Assembly (NCBI RefSeq): GCF_014805625.2
Contig: NW_023998416.1
Span: forward strand, 32,778,926-32,842,925
Origin: Glossina fuscipes
Lineage: Eukaryota > Arthropoda > Insecta > Diptera > Glossinidae
Direction of reading: 5' to 3'
Length of the DNA: 64,000 bases
Shown piece after piece: positions 60,201-64,000 of this stretch (positions are counted from its first letter, which is position 1; every line of letters begins with the position of its first letter). The translations under genes were made by a program, and so were the position numbers. Under the pieces are notes generated by a model, which was given only the letters and a program-made list of their open reading frames with translations, was not told the origin of the DNA and searched no databases.

Positions 60201-62083
60201 CAAACAGTTTGTTTGACATGAATGCATAAACGGTGCGTTGGTTGAAAACAATAAGTAGATAACAACGCATAATTATGCGACAATGCTCTGAAAGTAATCA
60301 CAACACATCGCGGCAAACGAAACTCTCTCTGAGAAGAAAAGGGGGCCAAATTATGTACGATATATTAACGTCAATGTGTTAGTGATTTTATATATGTGTG
60401 AAAACATCATACTCTAATCTATGCAAAGAGTTAACTAAGCAGCTGATGAAGTAGCTAGATTCTATATGTATGGCAAATAAAATGAAGAATGACATATGTC
60501 GATAAAATTACAACTTGTTTCACTGAATGATATTCAATGTAAGTTACTTTTGTTTGAAAATCTTATATAAATTTCAATAATCATATATTAAGTAATGAGT
60601 TAGCAAAAATTACTTACCTAAAGATTCGGCACTGCTAGTAAGATGCTGTTGTTTCTCCATCGCAGAAGTTTGGGTATTTTTGTTCATTTTCGATGCGGTA
60701 CCGGTTACTTTGGCTCTATTTTGGAGATTTTTCTGAGCGGGAAGAGAGGCACATCGTTTCAGTTTACTCTCCGAACTAATGGCAGTTAAATGCTTGCGTA
60801 TTCCTGGTATATCAGTCTGTGAGGAAGATCGCTGCACTTGAATATTACTGTAACAAGTACGATGCGCAGTGATACTTTTATCATCATTAGAATCATCGTC
60901 TGTATCGGAAGCAGTTATGTTTTCAATATTACGATGTATTGGAGGCCTCGAACGGCGACCATATTTTTTCGAGCCTACAACTAATTTAGGTGAAACTTCA
61001 CGATCTGATATCTCCGCTTCGCTATTCACAAAAGGTTCCGTAACATCGGCTATAACAAGGGAATGTTCTGCAAAAGTATGAATATTTAGGTGAAAGAATC
61101 AAACATTATAGTATCATATAAAATTAAATACACACTTACCAAACCGTTTGGCAAGCCTATCTATAGAAAACAACTTGCAACGTTTTGCCTTATTATAAAA
61201 AGTCTTCGTACCCATTGTGTTGAAAAAAATATAATTTTAATATTCTCTACTTTGCCTTAATACCTGAAGTGATCCGTAAGAGTGTAAATTTACAACTGAA
61301 TCGAAAATAACAAATACCTTCAGGATAGCACCTTTAAGGTAAGTAAAGGCAAAGAAAATTGCAGATAAAGGAATTAGCTGGGATTTTCCAATCTCAGGTA
61401 CGTACTTCACAACAATGTATAAAGCAAATGTTCTATAACAGGGAACTTTACAAAAAACATAATTATGAAGCTATAAACGCAGGTATTTCAAAATGCTAAG
61501 TTTTTATTACATAAGAGGATAAGGAATCCTCGTACGGAGGTTGTTGTAAGAAATAGAAAAATTTTTTTTGAAAAATTAAGGACCCTGTTCGTAAGCAGAT
61601 GTGTATACATCGTTCTGAAAGTAAGTTCATAAATGCATTTGGAATTCTAATTCCAGCCTAACAAAAAAAAAAAATGTATACATTCTGAAGTCATTTAAAA
61701 GCGATCTTTTATTGTACTTGCTAACACTATGATCATTTTATTTATGTCTTACCGTTATTCTTTTTCTCTTTTTGATTAATATTGTCAAGATAACTGCATG
61801 CCATCTGTTTGTCGCTATGCAAGGAATCTTCATTTTCATGATTGCTATCTAGTTCGGTGCCCAAAAAATTAAGTAAAGCTTCCTTGAAATTATCAAAAGT
61901 CACATGCGATGCCTTATCTTCAGATGCCAAATTTTCGATAAGCACTGCTCCTTTATCGTGTAATTCTAATAGACCACATAAACGACGCAACGATTCCTCA
62001 TCTAAGTAGCCGCAATGTTTGGTATCGCAACTTTGAAACATTTGGTATAATTTCAATTCATAGGGATCGGTAGAAAACTCCAT
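54297..62083 (-). CDS. Bsg25D: Bsg25D, ninein-like centrosomal coiled-coil protein
   Basis: Eight exons: 61,753-62,083, 61,140-61,160, 60,618-61,067, 59,337-59,710, 57,655-59,078, 55,522-55,918, 55,340-55,451 and 54,297-54,547. Every junction is GT...AG and in phase, for 1119 aa. The N-terminus (PYELKLYQMFQSCDT, then FDNFKEALLNFLG) is the EF-hand-like region of ninein-family proteins. Next come a disordered Ser/Arg-rich part containing SDREVSPKLVVGSKKYGRR and LKRCASLPA, and from about residue 330 long coiled coils rich in Glu/Leu/Lys/Gln to the end. The wording matches the Drosophila Bsg25D protein, the fly ninein homologue, which localises to centrosomes and microtubules in early embryos. 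The second exon is a 21-nt microexon encoding DRLAKRF at the junctions. Exon 6 uses the acceptor ACTGTAG|T because the more upstream acceptors break frame. Confidence 0.93.
56160..56760 (+). other. Quasi-coding remnant in Bsg25D intron 5
   Basis: Inside the 1.7-kb intron, plus-strand translation in shifting frames gives protein-like pieces (LRPNKKFQRHLVDVYGNALS, GKAPKFGKLPP, MSRMIYTEMACE, AYDLHRNGLRMS) separated by stops and frame changes. It looks like a decayed protein-coding sequence, most likely from a mobile element, in antisense to Bsg25D. I cannot name the family. Confidence 0.3.
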
Positions 62084-63601
62084 AATTTATTGAAATAAAT
62101 GCTTTTTCACTTTTATTTATACAAATAGTGACGAAATTTAAAAACAATGTTAAATTTAGTTTTCTCTTTACTCTTTCGATTCAGCCTTCTTTTAATTGGT
62201 TATATACATTCTTTTACTTTACTTTCGCATTCGTCTTTACTTTTTGATATTAGCAACATTTAAAGTAACGCACAATTGAAACCTCCAGTTTTGTTTTTTT
62301 TTTTTTTTTCAATAAAATTATTAAAATTAACAAAAAAATTAGAGAAAAAGAAAAATAAATTTTCCTATTTTTTCTTTGGTGTATTAAGGGCTGCCACGCT
62401 TTGAAATTTCTACTTTCTTTAATGACATTTCTTTCCAATTGGTTTGTGCCAAAACACACAAACACATATGTACAATTGCATTCTGGCACGTTTTGTCAAT
62501 TTTTCCCGACGCATGTTTCAAAAATGCCAGCACACATCGTTTCTAAAGCCCATCGCAATATATGGAAAATTTCCCTTATATGCCCCCGTATTGCCGTTAA
62601 TTTACTTATGCTACCTGTATTCGAAACAGCGATTGTGCCCTACCGAAGGAAGTTCGCGAAATCTATTACTTCCTTAACATATTTAATCAGTAACATATAA
62701 TATATTAGCCGATAGAAAATATCTTAGAACTACACACTAAATAAGAATATGATCAGTGCAGTATAACAATAGACACTGCTACAAATCCTGAAAAATTTCT
62801 CTACAATCAAGAAACTGAATAGCCGCAACAGATTTCGGTATTGTACAGTAAAATTCGAAAGCAATGATTAAGAAGGAGAATAATAGGTGTTTTTCCTGCA
62901 AGGAGAAAGCCGTGATAAACGATAATCAAATTCATGAATTCGCGCGAAGTAGGAAGCAGTTTTCATAATCTTCATATTTTAATACAGATGGTAAGAATTC
63001 AGCGACAGGTGAAACAAACAAATATTAGTTTTCACTTCATAGTTTCTCGTGAGTCTACCAGGCACATTAAATGAGATTCCTTGCAGTAAAAACGGCAAAT
63101 TTATTAGAACTTCAATCAATTTTACAATGAAGATAATTCCCAGCATGTCGCGCCTTTTTCCATGGTGGGAAATTCAGTTAACTATTTCTTAAGCAGAAAA
63201 TTCCAAATGAGAATTCGGCCGACAAATCGGTTGAACAAGAGCATTATATAACCGTCTAGTAACATAAGGCATACGAAAATTCTTTTGACAACCTCTTTAC
63301 AAAGCCCAGTCGCGATTTGTCTTTATTGACGCGTAATTCAATATGAAAACTGCATCTTAGTTTTGGATCCAAGATCATTTTCAAGCCATCAAATCTGGGG
63401 CCGCTTTACAGAGTGCTCATGTTCGAACAACCTTGATGTAGAGTTTGCAGTTTGGGTCGATGGTCCCCTTTATGGTAAAAGCGTTTGCTCGACGTTGAGT
63501 GTAAAATATCAATTTTTAGCTGAAAAGTAAAAGAGCTATCGAGCTTTATGTTTAAGGGTATGACAAGGTACAAGGTAGTATAACGGTGCAAAATCACATG
63601 T
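62084..63601. other. Upstream region of Bsg25D and intergenic DNA
   Basis: AT-rich; the Bsg25D promoter must lie in the first few hundred bases. Overlapping plus-strand frames at 62,401-62,700 have noise-like composition and no splice partners. Nothing else is recognised. Confidence 0.45.
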
Positions 63602-64000
63602 TTGATAAAATTAATGGAGTTAGGAAATGCCAAAATGTTGGAAAAAATTATAAGATCAAATAATTATATCCGGTGCTTTTACCTGTTGCTAACATAAAAC
63701 ATGAAAAGGGACAAATGAGTATGGATTGATGAAAAAATTTTTAGAAACGACAAAAAGTAGAAATGCAGGATTATTAGAATTTATTTAAAAAATATTCTGG
63801 GCACCCGCGATATTTAAAGCCAATTTGCCAATATTGAATTTTATTTATTAATCTTTTATTTATTTACTTCTTTTCTTTCTCTTTACATTATTTTGTTATG
63901 CATACATCCATAACCTCACTTAGGCATTTATTGCGAGAAATTGGTAGGTATATTTTAATCAAAATATTTTCCATTATTTTCTACAATATTTTACCACATT
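63602..64000 (-). mobile_element. Mariner-like repeat family D, copy 2, cut by window end
   Basis: TGATAAAATTAATGGAGTTAG, AAATGCCAAAATGTTGG, ATCCGGTGCTTTTACCTGTT and, after about 200 bp not present in the other copy, AGGCATTTATTGCGAGAAATT and CATTATTTTCTACAATATTTT repeat the sequence at 50,378-50,570. The transposase-like part would begin at or beyond 64,000. Confidence 0.65.

Noticed and set aside
1..64000. CRISPR arrays, bacterial operons or an endosymbiont insertion
   Set aside because: No regularly spaced short repeats, no ribosome-binding-site-led tandem ORFs and no bacterial proteins are visible. The repeats are eukaryotic interspersed families.

Overview
The window looks like a piece of nuclear genome from a higher fly (Brachycera, probably calyptrate; a tsetse-like genome would fit but is not proven). 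The base composition is AT-rich. Genes carry short introns with clean GT...AG junctions, and five or more of them match Drosophila proteins along their length. The non-coding DNA is full of old interspersed repeats of the kind common in fly genomes. I see no bacterial, plasmid, phage or CRISPR-type content.

Layout. Positions 1-31,700 are gene-poor: about a dozen copies of two degenerate repeat families (called A and B here), microsatellites, a tRNA-headed SINE-like element (889-1070), a LINE-type 3' tail (9661-9775), a very small poly(A)-tailed retroposon with a 13-bp target duplication (14114-14209), one plausible minus-strand coding exon (3457-3674) and two unassigned ORFs. Positions 31,776-45,434 are a compact cluster of four genes: a Ras-family GTPase (CG5160-like, +), the armadillo-repeat gene gudu (-), an ionotropic receptor that I read as Ir68a (+), and a KIAA0319-like PKD-repeat membrane protein (-). 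The first two are tail to tail, gudu and Ir68a are head to head, and the last two are tail to tail again. Positions 46,119-46,670 hold a 5'-truncated LINE with its target-site duplication. Positions 48,081-49,856 hold a Q/N-rich reading frame broken by one in-frame TAA, followed 21 bp later by a three-exon gene for a small secreted protein. Positions 50,378-53,000 are repeats. Positions 54,297-62,083 are the eight-exon ninein-type gene Bsg25D (-). The right end holds a second copy of a mariner-like repeat that runs out of the window.

I rebuilt exon chains by hand and checked phase at every junction. Three genes close without conflict (326, 733 and 1119 aa), as does the small secreted protein (278 aa). 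The KIAA0319-like gene closes only if one A is removed from an 8-A run. The candidate signal-peptide exon of Ir68a does not fit in phase. The genes do not form one pathway: gudu (sperm/cilium) and Bsg25D (centrosome) both concern microtubule structures, Ir68a is sensory, and the other two are signalling or membrane proteins.

The most interesting items are the SINE/LINE pair that share a 3' tail, the 70-bp hairpin retroposon, the secreted protein with GBP-like cysteine spacing, and the stop-interrupted Q/N-rich frame beside it.
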